Assembly (NCBI RefSeq): GCF_963675965.1
Contig: NZ_OY780935.1
Coordinates: 2,282,501 to 2,346,500 of the forward strand
DNA from: an uncultured Celeribacter sp.
GTDB taxonomy: Bacteria; Pseudomonadota; Alphaproteobacteria; Rhodobacterales; Rhodobacteraceae
Length of the DNA stretch: 64,000 nt
Direction of reading: 5' to 3'
Part shown: positions 34,698 through 42,703 of the stretch, piece after piece
Numbering within the stretch: the first letter of the stretch is position 1
How the letters are laid out: the number at the start of each line of letters is the position of its first letter
Translations under genes and position numbers: made by a program
Notes under the pieces: model-generated
Databases searched by the model: none
What the model saw: the letters and a program-made list of their open reading frames with translations, nothing else
What the model was told of the DNA's origin: nothing

Positions 34698-36653
34698 ATG
34701 CCCCGATTTTTGCCAGCAAAGGCGGTGTCCGCCCTTGCCGTTTTCGCGCTATCCTCCGCCGTGTTCTTCACGATGCCGCTTGCGGCCTCGCCAAAGTCGG
34801 ATGCGCTGGAACGCGCCTATCAGGCGCAGCGATCGGGGGATTGGACGCGCGCGCTCAGCGAAGCGCAGGGGGTCGGGCGCGACATCATCATGTGGCATTA
34901 CTTGCGGTCGGGCCGGGGCAGTTTTCAGGAATATCTGGATTTCATGCGTCGCAATCCGGACTGGCCGGGTATGCCGCTTTTAGCGGAGCGCGGCGAGGAG
35001 CAGATCCCTGCCGACGCCGATCCGGCTGTGATCATCGATTATCTGACGGCCTATCCGCCCGAAACCGGGCCGGGGGTGCTGCGCCTGATCTCTGCCTATG
35101 AGGCACAGGGCCAGTCGGGGGATGCCCAGGCGCAGGCCGTGCTGAGCTGGAACACGCTGCCAATGGACGAGAGCGAGGAGAACTGGCTGCTTGGGCGCTA
35201 TGCGGACATCCTTGCGCCGCATCATGTGGCCCGCGCGCAGATGTTGCTCTGGAAAGAGGATTTCGCGGATGCTGCGCGTCTTGTGCCCTCTCTGCCGGAC
35301 GGTTGGGGGGCGCTGATCGAAGCCACCCGCAAACTGGTGCGCGACGAAGCCGGGGTGGATGACGCGATCGCCGCGGTTCCGGCAGCTCTGGCCGACCATC
35401 CGGTTCTGGCTCATGCCCGTTTCGAATGGCGGGTGCGGCGCGGGCGCAATGACGATGCCATCACGCTGATGCTGCAACAATCAACCGGACGGGACGGTCT
35501 GGGCAACCCCGAGGCCTGGGGCGACCGTCGCCGGACATTGGCGCGCCAGATGATGCGCGATGGCAAAGCCAAAATCGCCTATTCCATCGCCGCCCGGCAT
35601 GGGTTGTTGCCCGATGAAGATCACTATGCCGATCTGGAATGGCTCTCGGGCTATCTGGCGTTGCGGTATCTCGATGACGCCGGTCTGGCGCTGGATCATT
35701 TCAATCGGTTCCGTATCTCGGTTCAGACGCCGATTTCTCTGGGCCGTGCGGGTTACTGGGAAGGTCGCGCGCTGGAGGCAATGGGGGCCAAGGCCGATGC
35801 TGCGGCAGCTTATGCGTTCGGCGCGCAGTTCCAGACCTCTTTCTATGGGTTGTTGTCGGCGGAAAAGATCGGTCAGAACCTCGATCCGGCTTTGACCGGC
35901 GAAGCGCGATTTGACGACTATTCCAAAGCCGCTTTCATGGGGTCATCGGTGCTGCAGGCGGCGCTTTTGCTGGAAGAGGCGGATGAATTGCCGCTGGCGG
36001 CGCGGTTCATGCGCCATCTGGGCGAAAGCCTGACCCCGCAGCAACTGGGCCAATTGGGCGATCTGGCATTGGATCACGATCCCTATCTGGCTGTGCTCGT
36101 GGCCAAGTTTGCCGCCGACCAGGGACTTGTCCTGAACCGCGCTTACTATCCGCTGCATGCTTTGGCCGAGGCGGATTTGCCGGTTGAGCCGGAACTGGCG
36201 CTGTCAATCGCGCGGCGCGAAAGTGAATTTTACCGCTACGCCCGCTCGCACGTCGGTGCACGCGGCTTGATGCAGCTGATGCCACGTACCGGAGCGGCCA
36301 TGGCGGAAAAGCTGGGGCTGTCGGAATTTCAGGAAACGCAATTGGACGATCCGGTGATGAATGCCCGTTTGGGATCCGCCTATCTGGCGCAGCTCGAAGA
36401 GGAATTCGGCCATAACATTCCCCTGATTGCCGTGGGCTACAACGCCGGGCCGTCGCGGGCGCGGGACTGGATCAAACGCTATGGCGATCCGCGCGCAGGG
36501 CAGGTGGACCCCGTCGACTGGATCGAACATCTGCCGTTTCGCGAGACCCGCAACTATGTAATGCGTGTGGCGGAAAGCGTTCCGGTTTACCGCGCGCGCC
36601 TTGAAGGACACACCGGGCCGGTCACCCTCTCCAAGGACCTGACCGCGCGTTAA
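34698..36653 (+). CDS. slt: Soluble lytic murein transglycosylase (Slt70-like)
   Basis: 651-residue periplasmic enzyme with a Sec signal peptide (about residues 1-30). The large helical superhelix domain (residues 40-490) precedes a C-terminal SLT domain. Catalytic Glu508 lies in ARRESEFYRYARSHVGARGLMQLMP. AVGYNAGPSRARDWI and YVMRV complete the fold. It cuts the glycan strand between MurNAc and GlcNAc with anhydro-ring formation and so takes part in wall turnover. It is convergent with the DMT transporter gene; their ends overlap by four bases. Confidence 0.9.
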   Translation: MPRFLPAKAVSALAVFALSSAVFFTMPLAASPKSDALERAYQAQRSGDWTRALSEAQGVGRDIIMWHYLRSGRGSFQEYLDFMRRNPDWPGMPLLAERGEEQIPADADPAVIIDYLTAYPPETGPGVLRLISAYEAQGQSGDAQAQAVLSWNTLPMDESEENWLLGRYADILAPHHVARAQMLLWKEDFADAARLVPSLPDGWGALIEATRKLVRDEAGVDDAIAAVPAALADHPVLAHARFEWRVRRGRNDDAITLMLQQSTGRDGLGNPEAWGDRRRTLARQMMRDGKAKIAYSIAARHGLLPDEDHYADLEWLSGYLALRYLDDAGLALDHFNRFRISVQTPISLGRAGYWEGRALEAMGAKADAAAAYAFGAQFQTSFYGLLSAEKIGQNLDPALTGEARFDDYSKAAFMGSSVLQAALLLEEADELPLAARFMRHLGESLTPQQLGQLGDLALDHDPYLAVLVAKFAADQGLVLNRAYYPLHALAEADLPVEPELALSIARRESEFYRYARSHVGARGLMQLMPRTGAAMAEKLGLSEFQETQLDDPVMNARLGSAYLAQLEEEFGHNIPLIAVGYNAGPSRARDWIKRYGDPRAGQVDPVDWIEHLPFRETRNYVMRVAESVPVYRARLEGHTGPVTLSKDLTAR

Positions 36654-37531
36654 GGCTTGGCGCTCTCGGCGCGTTTTCGGGCCCTTAAAAAGGTGAACAG
36701 TCCGGCGGCAACCACGACCGCCGTGCCCAAAGCAACATTCGCGCGGATCACATCGTTGAAGGCGAACACACCCAGAATGGCGCTGAACGGGAGTTGCAGA
36801 TAGGCAAAGGGCTGGATCGCGGAGGCTTCGGAAACGTCATAGGCCTTGATCAGCAGGAAGTGCGAAGAAATCGACGTCAGGCACAGCAGCCCCATCCAGA
36901 ACATGTCGGTGATCAGCATAGGTTCGAGGTGCCAGATCCCGGCCAATGTGCTGAGGGCAGCCCCGGCGATGCCGGTGTAAAAGAAGGTGGTGTCGGCGCT
37001 GTCGAAACGTGCGACGTAGCGGTTGAGAAGACCATAGAGCGCAAAGCAAAATGCCGCCGTCAGCGGGATCAGTGCGCTGAGAGAAAACGTGCCGGAACCG
37101 GGCTGGATGATGATCATCACCCCGATGAAGCCGATGGCTACGGAGGACCAGCGCCGCCAGCCGATCTTTTCGCCCAAAATGGGCCCCGACAGGGCGGTGA
37201 TGAGCAGCGGATAGGCTGCGAAGATAGCCGGGCCGTCGACGAGGCCGAGTTTCACAAAGGCGGTCACCATGATCAGAACTTCCAGCGCCAGCAGGGCGCC
37301 GCGGAAGAATTGCAGCTTGGGGCGTTTTGAGGCGAAGGCCCTGCGCAGCCCGCCACCTTTGCGTGCCGACATGGCCACCAGAAACAGGGCGAAGACCCAA
37401 TAGCGGATCATCACGATCATGAAGACGTTGTATTCCCCGGCCAGATGGCGCGAGATCCCGTCCTGCATGGCAAAGATGAAGCTGGCGAGGATGATCAGGA
37501 TCATCCCCAGACGCGGGTTCTGCTGGCTCAT
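36650..37531 (-). CDS. DMT family transporter (EamA domain)
   Basis: 293-residue inner-membrane protein with ten hydrophobic helices in two EamA repeats. RYWVFALFLVAMSARKGGG and the FIGVMIIIQPGSG run after the first repeat are typical of drug/metabolite exporters of the RhaT/EamA type. The substrate is unknown. The ATG at 37531 overlaps the mnmD stop (ATGA). A long frame upstream lies inside mnmD and is not real. Confidence 0.85.
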   Translation of the reverse strand: MSQQNPRLGMILIILASFIFAMQDGISRHLAGEYNVFMIVMIRYWVFALFLVAMSARKGGGLRRAFASKRPKLQFFRGALLALEVLIMVTAFVKLGLVDGPAIFAAYPLLITALSGPILGEKIGWRRWSSVAIGFIGVMIIIQPGSGTFSLSALIPLTAAFCFALYGLLNRYVARFDSADTTFFYTGIAGAALSTLAGIWHLEPMLITDMFWMGLLCLTSISSHFLLIKAYDVSEASAIQPFAYLQLPFSAILGVFAFNDVIRANVALGTAVVVAAGLFTFLRARKRAESAKP

Positions 37532-38193
37532 GCCCGGGTGCCCCGGCTCATATGGCGTTTGCGGCCAAAGCCCGGTATGCGTTCCACAGCAAAGCCCGCC
37601 TCCGTAAGTTTCTGCCGCACATGACCTGCAGCGGTATAGGTGGCGAAAGTGCCGCCGGGCGCCGTATGCGTGCCGACCTCTCGCATCAGGTCTTCGCCCC
37701 AGAGCTCGGGGTTCTTGGCCGGGGAAAACCCGTCCAGAAACCATGCGTCGGCCTGCCCGTCCCATTGCGCAAGGGTGTCTCGGGCGTCCCCAAGCCGTAT
37801 GTCAACCTCCAGCGCTCCCAGCCGAAACTGTCGCGCGCCGCGCGCCCAGGCGTCCAGAAACGGATCGGCAATGGCCGCGGCTTCGGGGAAGGCCGACAGG
37901 GCAGACCGGATGTCCTCGGCCTGCATTGGAAAGGCTTCGAAAGAGGTGAATTTGACCGTGATCTCGGACGGGCAGATCAGCGCAAGGGCCAGCATGTTCA
38001 GCCCGGTGCCGAACCCCAGTTCCGCAACCTGGAACCCATGCCGCAGACGGGCGGGCAGGTCATTGCCCTGCAGGAAAACATGTCGCGTTTCCTCCAGCCC
38101 GGAGGCGAGCGAAAAATAGGGATCGTCAAAGCGGGTGGAAACGGGAATCGTTCCGTCACGCCATGAGATCGCGGCTGTCTGGTGATCTGTCAT
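37528..38193 (-). CDS. mnmD: tRNA (mnm5s2U34) methyltransferase MnmD
   Basis: 221-residue stand-alone methyltransferase equivalent to the N-terminal half of E. coli MnmC. It uses SAM to turn nm5s2U34 into mnm5s2U34 in tRNA. VAELGFGTGLNMLAL is the SAM-binding motif and WFLDGFSPAKNPELWGE, with DGFSPAKNP, is diagnostic of MnmC/MnmD. FATYTAAGHVRQKLTEAGF is the closing segment. The oxidase half of MnmC is not fused; a flavoprotein gene starts 75 bp away in the opposite direction. The ATG at 38193 starts the family-typical region. Confidence 0.88.
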   Translation of the reverse strand: MTDHQTAAISWRDGTIPVSTRFDDPYFSLASGLEETRHVFLQGNDLPARLRHGFQVAELGFGTGLNMLALALICPSEITVKFTSFEAFPMQAEDIRSALSAFPEAAAIADPFLDAWARGARQFRLGALEVDIRLGDARDTLAQWDGQADAWFLDGFSPAKNPELWGEDLMREVGTHTAPGGTFATYTAAGHVRQKLTEAGFAVERIPGFGRKRHMSRGTRA

Positions 38194-38268
38194 CGAATGG
38201 CTTATGAGAGGCGAGTTTCGCGGGACCATGAGGGCCATGCGGCGGAAGTGCAATGGGTAAAAGCGCAA

Positions 38269-39309
38269 ATGGGCACAGCAGAAATTACGATCCTCGGGGC
38301 CGGTGCATTCGGTCTGTCCTGCGGCTATGAGGCGGCCAGACGCGGTGCGAAAGTGCGTGTTATCGATCCCTTCGGCATCGGACATGGATCGTCTGGCGGT
38401 GTCGTCGGCGCGTTGGCCCCGCACACGCCTGAACGCTGGAACGCCAAAAAGGAATTCCAGTTCCAAAGTCTGATCATGGCGCGCGCTCATTGGCCCGAGG
38501 TCGAGGCCACAGGCGGCGTTTCCTCTGGGTATGGGGCTCTCGGGAGGGTGCAGGCGATCAAGGACGCGCGTCAGTTGCAGTTGGCGCGCGAGCGCGAAGA
38601 TCAGGCGAAGACACTGTGGCAGGGGAAGGCCGACTGGCGCGTGGTGACACAGGGCGAAACCGGATACTGGGCTCCGATCAGCCCCTCCGGCTATCTGGTG
38701 CACGACACGCTGTCCGCGCGTCTCAACCCATGGCGCGCCTGTCAGGCTCTTGCGGCTGCGATCACGGCGCTGGGCAGCACGGTGGTGCGCGAAGGACCGC
38801 AGGAGGGCGCGGTAATTCACGCCTCTGGCTGGTGGGGGCTCAAAGCGCTCAACGCGGCGTTTGGCAAACAGGTGGGCAACGGCGTGAAAGGGCAGGCGAT
38901 CCTACTGGATCTTGCATTGCCCAAGGCGCCGCAGCTTTACGGCGAAAGCCTGCATGTCATTCCGCATGCCGATGGCACTACGGCCATCGGTTCCACATCC
39001 GAACGGGAGTTTGACAGTCCGCAGGAGACCGACGCGCAGGCTGACGCGCTTTTGGCGCGGGCCCGAGAGGCTGTGCCGGCGCTGCGCGATGCGCCTGAAA
39101 TCCGGCGTTGGGCCGGGGTGCGCCCGCGTGCAAAATCGCGCGCGCCCATGCTGGGCCCATGGCCGGACCGTCCGGGGCATTTCATCGCCAATGGCGGGTT
39201 CAAAATCGGTTTCGGCATGGCCCCGCTTGCCGCCAAGGTGCTGATCGATCTGGTGCTGGACGGCCGCGATGAGATCCCTGAAGACTTCCGGGTGGACGCT
39301 TCGCTGTAG
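38269..39309 (+). CDS. FAD-dependent oxidoreductase (DAO fold), candidate MnmC oxidase
   Basis: 346-residue D-amino-acid-oxidase-fold flavoprotein. ITILGAGAFGLSCGYEAARRGAKV binds FAD; the GVVGALAPHTPERWN loop lines the flavin. The C-terminal HFIANGGFKIGFGMAP holds the second FAD contact. The oxidase half of MnmC turns cmnm5s2U into nm5s2U and has the same fold. Because mnmD lies just across a 75-bp divergent promoter, I infer this protein may supply that activity. Glycine or other amine oxidase activity is the alternative. The start is uncertain: ATG 38269, or GTG 38248 upstream. Confidence 0.75.
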   Translation: MGTAEITILGAGAFGLSCGYEAARRGAKVRVIDPFGIGHGSSGGVVGALAPHTPERWNAKKEFQFQSLIMARAHWPEVEATGGVSSGYGALGRVQAIKDARQLQLAREREDQAKTLWQGKADWRVVTQGETGYWAPISPSGYLVHDTLSARLNPWRACQALAAAITALGSTVVREGPQEGAVIHASGWWGLKALNAAFGKQVGNGVKGQAILLDLALPKAPQLYGESLHVIPHADGTTAIGSTSEREFDSPQETDAQADALLARAREAVPALRDAPEIRRWAGVRPRAKSRAPMLGPWPDRPGHFIANGGFKIGFGMAPLAAKVLIDLVLDGRDEIPEDFRVDASL

Positions 39310-39324
39310 ACGTGTCGGATTGGT

Positions 39325-39948
39325 TTAGAATTCGACGCCGATCTGCGCCTTGATGCCGCTTCGGAACGGGTGTTTTACCTGTGTCATCTCGCTGACCAGA
39401 TCCGCGATTTCCAGAAGCTCCGGTTTGGCATTGCGTCCGGTCAGTACGACATGGGTCAGCTCCGGTTTCTCGGTTTGCAGGAACTCGACCACCTCCATGA
39501 CATCCAGATAGTCATAGCGCAGGGCGATGTTGATCTCGTCGAGCAGAACCATTTTGTTGCTTTCGTCGCGGATCAGCTCTTTCGCCTTTTCCCAGGCCGC
39601 CTCAGCCATTTCCTTGTCACGGGCCTTGTCCTGAGTTTCCCAGGTGAAGCCTTCACCCATCACATGAACGTCGCACAGATCGGCGAAGCGTGCGCGCAGA
39701 AGATCGCGTTCGCCGGATTGCATCTTGCCCTTGATGAACTGCACTACGGCGGATTTCATCCCGTGTCCGATGCAGCGAAAGATCATGCCGAACCCGGCTG
39801 TGGATTTGCCCTTGCCGTTGCCGGTGTAGACGATGATCAGCCCTTTCTTGTCGCTCATTCTCGCCAGCTGGCGATCTCGTGCGGCTTTAATTTTTGCCAT
39901 TTTGGCGGCGTAGCGCGCCTGTTCGGCAGCGTCGGTCTCTGAGGTCAT
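39325..39948 (-). CDS. cobO: Cob(I)yrinic acid a,c-diamide adenosyltransferase
   Basis: 207-residue CobO/BtuR-type ATP:corrinoid adenosyltransferase, which adds the adenosyl group to cobalt in B12 synthesis. The P-loop YTGNGKGKST is at residues 41-50, and GFTWETQDKARD and LLDEINIALRYDYLD are family segments. It follows lrgB by 14 bases and lrgA-lrgB by overlap, so it may be on one transcript with them. Other late B12 genes (cbiB, cobC) lie about 8 kb away. AAAGG precedes the ATG. Confidence 0.92.
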   Translation of the reverse strand: MTSETDAAEQARYAAKMAKIKAARDRQLARMSDKKGLIIVYTGNGKGKSTAGFGMIFRCIGHGMKSAVVQFIKGKMQSGERDLLRARFADLCDVHVMGEGFTWETQDKARDKEMAEAAWEKAKELIRDESNKMVLLDEINIALRYDYLDVMEVVEFLQTEKPELTHVVLTGRNAKPELLEIADLVSEMTQVKHPFRSGIKAQIGVEF

Positions 39949-39962
39949 CGTGGGGCCTTTTG

Positions 39963-40679
39963 TCAGAAGAAGAGTGAAACGAAGATCGGGGCGATCAGGG
40001 CGGTCAGAACCGCATTCAGAACCATGCCGATCCCGGCAAAGGCCCCGGCCGTGCCATGCACCTGAAAGGCGCGTGCGGTTCCGATTCCATGTGCGGCAAC
40101 CCCGGTGGCAAAGCCACGGGCCCGGTAGTCGCGCACGCCCAGGAGATTGAGTAGGGGCGTGGCGATGATGGCGCCAGTCACGCCGGTGAGCAAGACCAGC
40201 GCCACGGTCAGCGTTGGGATGCCGCCAATGGTTTCGGCTACGCCGATGGCGACCGGAGAGGTGGCCGCTTTGGGCACCAGAGACAACAGGACTTCGCCGT
40301 CCAGACCCATTGCCGCGCCTATGGCCACCGCGGATCCCATGGCGACGATGGCGCCCACACTGAGCGCTGCAAAAATCGGCAGGGCGGAGGCCTTGACCTG
40401 TTGCCAGTTCGACCACAGCGGCACGGCGAGTGCGACCGTTGCCGGGCCGAGCATGAAATGCACGAATTGCGCGCCTTCGAAATAGGTCGTGTAGCTGGTG
40501 CCCGTTGTTTTGAGCAGCACCGACAGCAGCACCATGGAAATAAGGACCGGATTCACAAAGGGGCGGTGCCCGGACAGGCGAAAACAGCCGTCGCCGATGA
40601 GATAGGCCAGCACGGTCAGCGTCAGCCACAGAAGCGGGCCTTCGGACAGGTAGCTCCAGATTGTCAGGATGTCGTTCAT
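39963..40679 (-). CDS. lrgB: LrgB family membrane protein
   Basis: 238-residue inner-membrane protein of the LrgB/CidB family with about seven helices. KAATSPVAIGVAETIGG and the late GFATGVAAHGIGTARAF are the signature segments. In Gram-positives LrgAB modulate murein hydrolase activity and pyruvate uptake; in plants the fused homologue PLGG1 moves glycolate/glycerate. Its cargo here is unknown. It overlaps lrgA by four bases. Confidence 0.88.
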   Translation of the reverse strand: MNDILTIWSYLSEGPLLWLTLTVLAYLIGDGCFRLSGHRPFVNPVLISMVLLSVLLKTTGTSYTTYFEGAQFVHFMLGPATVALAVPLWSNWQQVKASALPIFAALSVGAIVAMGSAVAIGAAMGLDGEVLLSLVPKAATSPVAIGVAETIGGIPTLTVALVLLTGVTGAIIATPLLNLLGVRDYRARGFATGVAAHGIGTARAFQVHGTAGAFAGIGMVLNAVLTALIAPIFVSLFF

Positions 40680-41038
40680 TGCGGGGTCTCGTCGGCTTCG
40701 CCGCGCAGGCGGTTGACGTATTTGAAGGTCAGCGCTCCGGCGCCGATGGACAGTACGGTGGACCCGATCAGAGCAATGGCCAGCGGCAGGCCGATCTCAG
40801 AAAACTGGTCGACATATTGCACGATACCAACGCCGGCCGGCACATAAAGCAGCGACAGGTGGGACAGAAAGCCCGTTGCGGTGTTCTGAATGGCGCGTCC
40901 GACCGACGGGCGCAGCAACAACAGCAATGCCAGCAGGCACATGCCGATCACGGGGCCGGGAAGCCGAAGCTGGAACACGCGTGCGATGACTTCGCCGAGC
41001 AGTTGAAAGCCAAGAAAAATGCCGAGATGGAAAATCAT
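40676..41038 (-). CDS. lrgA: LrgA/CidA family holin-like membrane protein
   Basis: 120 residues with four membrane helices, the usual LrgA/CidA size. FQLLGEVIARVFQLRLPGPVIGMCLLALLLL and the FLSHLSLLYVPAGVGIV run are typical of the family. It probably forms a complex with LrgB, encoded next. A 16-base perfect dyad stands 131 bp upstream. It is the first gene of the lrgA-lrgB-cobO set. Confidence 0.88.
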   Translation of the reverse strand: MIFHLGIFLGFQLLGEVIARVFQLRLPGPVIGMCLLALLLLLRPSVGRAIQNTATGFLSHLSLLYVPAGVGIVQYVDQFSEIGLPLAIALIGSTVLSIGAGALTFKYVNRLRGEADETPQ

Positions 41039-41168
41039 ATCTTTGCCCTTCGTCTTGCCGCATCATGTCAGTGCCCACTGGGGGTCGCAAGCGCGGAACG
41101 GCGACATGGGATGTGCGGTGCCGGCGGTTTGGGGGGAAGCTGACCTTAGGGCAGCAAAAACTGTCTTT

Positions 41169-41184
41169 TGAGCCAACTGGCTCA
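41169..41184. promoter_or_regulatory. Candidate operator dyad between lrgA and the MOSC gene
   Basis: TGAGCCAACTGGCTCA is a perfect inverted repeat with seven-base arms and a two-base spacer. It lies in the divergent promoter gap, 131 bp before the lrgA start and 67 bp before the MOSC start. I cannot name the regulator. Confidence 0.4.
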
Positions 41185-41250
41185 TGAATTGGCCTTGGCG
41201 TAAAACGGCGCTCAGGAGAAGGGGCCTTTTTGCAAAGGATGGAAGGACTG

Positions 41251-42081
41251 ATGAAGCTTGCTCGGATAACAACTTATCCAGTGAAAAGCATCTCCGGCAT
41301 GGACTTGGCGGCCGCGCAAGTGACGCGCTGGGGACTGGAAGGGGATCGCCGTTGGGCTGTTGTCTACCCGTCGGGCGTTGTCGCCACCCGCCGCGAACTG
41401 CCCCGTCTTGCGCTGGTCAGCGCCGTGCCGACGCCGCATGGCATTTCCCTGTCTTTTGAAGGTGAACGTCTTGATGTGCCGCTGCCGGAACGGGCGCCGG
41501 TGTCGGTTAAAGTGTTCTCCTCGCAGATCGACGGGGTTCAGGACGCCGGAAATTTCGCAGCGCATTTCCTGTCCTGCGCGCTCGAGACCGAGGTGCGTAT
41601 GGTCTATTTCCCGGATGATGCGCAGCGGCGTGTGGATCCGCGCTATGCCACGGATCCGCATTTCACGGCGCTGGCAGACGGGTTCCCGATCTTGTTGACC
41701 ACAACCGCTTCGCTGGACGCGTTGAATGCAGCTCTGGAACATCCGGTGGAGATGCGCCGTTTCCGCGCCAATCTGGTTGTCGCGGGCGATTTTGAACCCT
41801 GGGCTGAGGACAGCTGGCGGGTGCTGCGGATCGGTCGCACGGTGATGCGGGTCGTGAAACCCTGTGAACGATGCGTCATGACCACTCAGGACCCGTCCAC
41901 GGGGGAACGGCGTCATGGCAATGAACCTTTGGCCACCCTGCGGCGGCTGCACCGGTCCGATCGCGGGAAAATCATCTTTGGACAGAATGTGATTGTCGAA
42001 GACCCCGGCGAAGTCGTTCTGGGAGATGATGTCGAGATTCTGGAAAGCGGTCCGTCCAATCTGCTGACACCCGACGTGTGA
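41251..42081 (+). CDS. MOSC domain protein (YcbX family)
   Basis: 276-residue protein with the N-terminal beta-barrel MOSC_N domain (TTYPVKSISGMDL, GDRRWAVVYPSG) and the C-terminal MOSC domain with the conserved Cys in VVKPCERCVMTTQDP. It is close to YcbX, which uses molybdenum cofactor to reduce N-hydroxylated compounds. No electron-transfer ferredoxin domain is fused at the C-terminus, unlike E. coli YcbX (about 370 residues). I choose ATG 41251, which has GGAAGGA upstream. Confidence 0.85.
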   Translation: MKLARITTYPVKSISGMDLAAAQVTRWGLEGDRRWAVVYPSGVVATRRELPRLALVSAVPTPHGISLSFEGERLDVPLPERAPVSVKVFSSQIDGVQDAGNFAAHFLSCALETEVRMVYFPDDAQRRVDPRYATDPHFTALADGFPILLTTTASLDALNAALEHPVEMRRFRANLVVAGDFEPWAEDSWRVLRIGRTVMRVVKPCERCVMTTQDPSTGERRHGNEPLATLRRLHRSDRGKIIFGQNVIVEDPGEVVLGDDVEILESGPSNLLTPDV

Positions 42082-42147
42082 AGCTGACAGGCTGACATTG
42101 GCGCGCATTTAACGCGCTTTTTACCCGACTCACGCGATGATCGGGGC

Positions 42148-42564
42148 ATGAAACATCCTGTCGCCCTTTTCTTGATTTTGCTGATGTCGGCCTGTGTGGC
42201 CGACAGCCCGGCGCCGGGCTACAGCCGGTCGGACTTTTCGGCCGTGGAATTCGAGGGGGATCGTTTCAACGTCTACACCGAGGCCACCGGAAACTGTGTC
42301 GAAGTCCATCGTACCAACGCCGTATTTCCGCCGCCGTCGCGTCTGGAAACCTTGCTGAAAATGCAGATCGTTGCGGAACATGTGACGGGCTGCCGGGTGC
42401 GCGTGGGCACGTTCACAGGTGATCAGGCGGTTGGAAAAGGGCGGTTGTCCTGCCACGATCCAAGCGGTCGTACCCCGGCCGCCCCGGGATCCTGCCGCGT
42501 GAAACACTGGGGGGGATTGTGGTTTGCGCAACAACGCAGCAGTGCCGCTGCGCCGCCGTCGTAA
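42148..42564 (+). CDS. Small putative lipoprotein
   Basis: 138 residues. A short basic start and a hydrophobic run end in LMSAC, so Cys16 is probably lipidated. The mature part has three Cys residues, which may form a disulfide, and no recognised domain. The polar C-terminal tail is Ser/Ala/Pro-rich. It lies upstream of smc in the same direction with a 139-bp gap. Function unknown. Confidence 0.65.
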   Translation: MKHPVALFLILLMSACVADSPAPGYSRSDFSAVEFEGDRFNVYTEATGNCVEVHRTNAVFPPPSRLETLLKMQIVAEHVTGCRVRVGTFTGDQAVGKGRLSCHDPSGRTPAAPGSCRVKHWGGLWFAQQRSSAAAPPS

Positions 42565-42595
42565 GGTCGCCTTTCAGATGAAATTCGCAATATTT

Positions 42596-42604
42596 TGTGG
42601 ATAA
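42596..42604. promoter_or_regulatory. DnaA-box-like site upstream of smc
   Basis: TGTGGATAA is the reverse complement of the E. coli DnaA consensus TTATCCACA, with no mismatch. It sits 100 bp before the smc start in non-coding DNA. A single box may be chance. Confidence 0.3.
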
Positions 42605-42703
42605 CTTCGCCGATTTCCCCAGATCTCGGGAGGTCCCCGTTGACACCGGCCTGTCTCCTCCTGAACAGTTTTGTGACAATGGAATCACTGCGACAGGTCC
42701 CGC

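Noticed and set aside
38194..38820. N-terminal extension of mnmD through the flavoprotein gene
   Set aside because: The extra residues are not family-like and are encoded opposite the flavoprotein gene; ATG 38193 gives the normal MnmD start.
39949..40629. Extension of cobO back through lrgB
   Set aside because: The frame inside lrgB encodes Arg/His-rich nonsense; lrgB itself is clearly real and CobO homologues start near ATG 39948.
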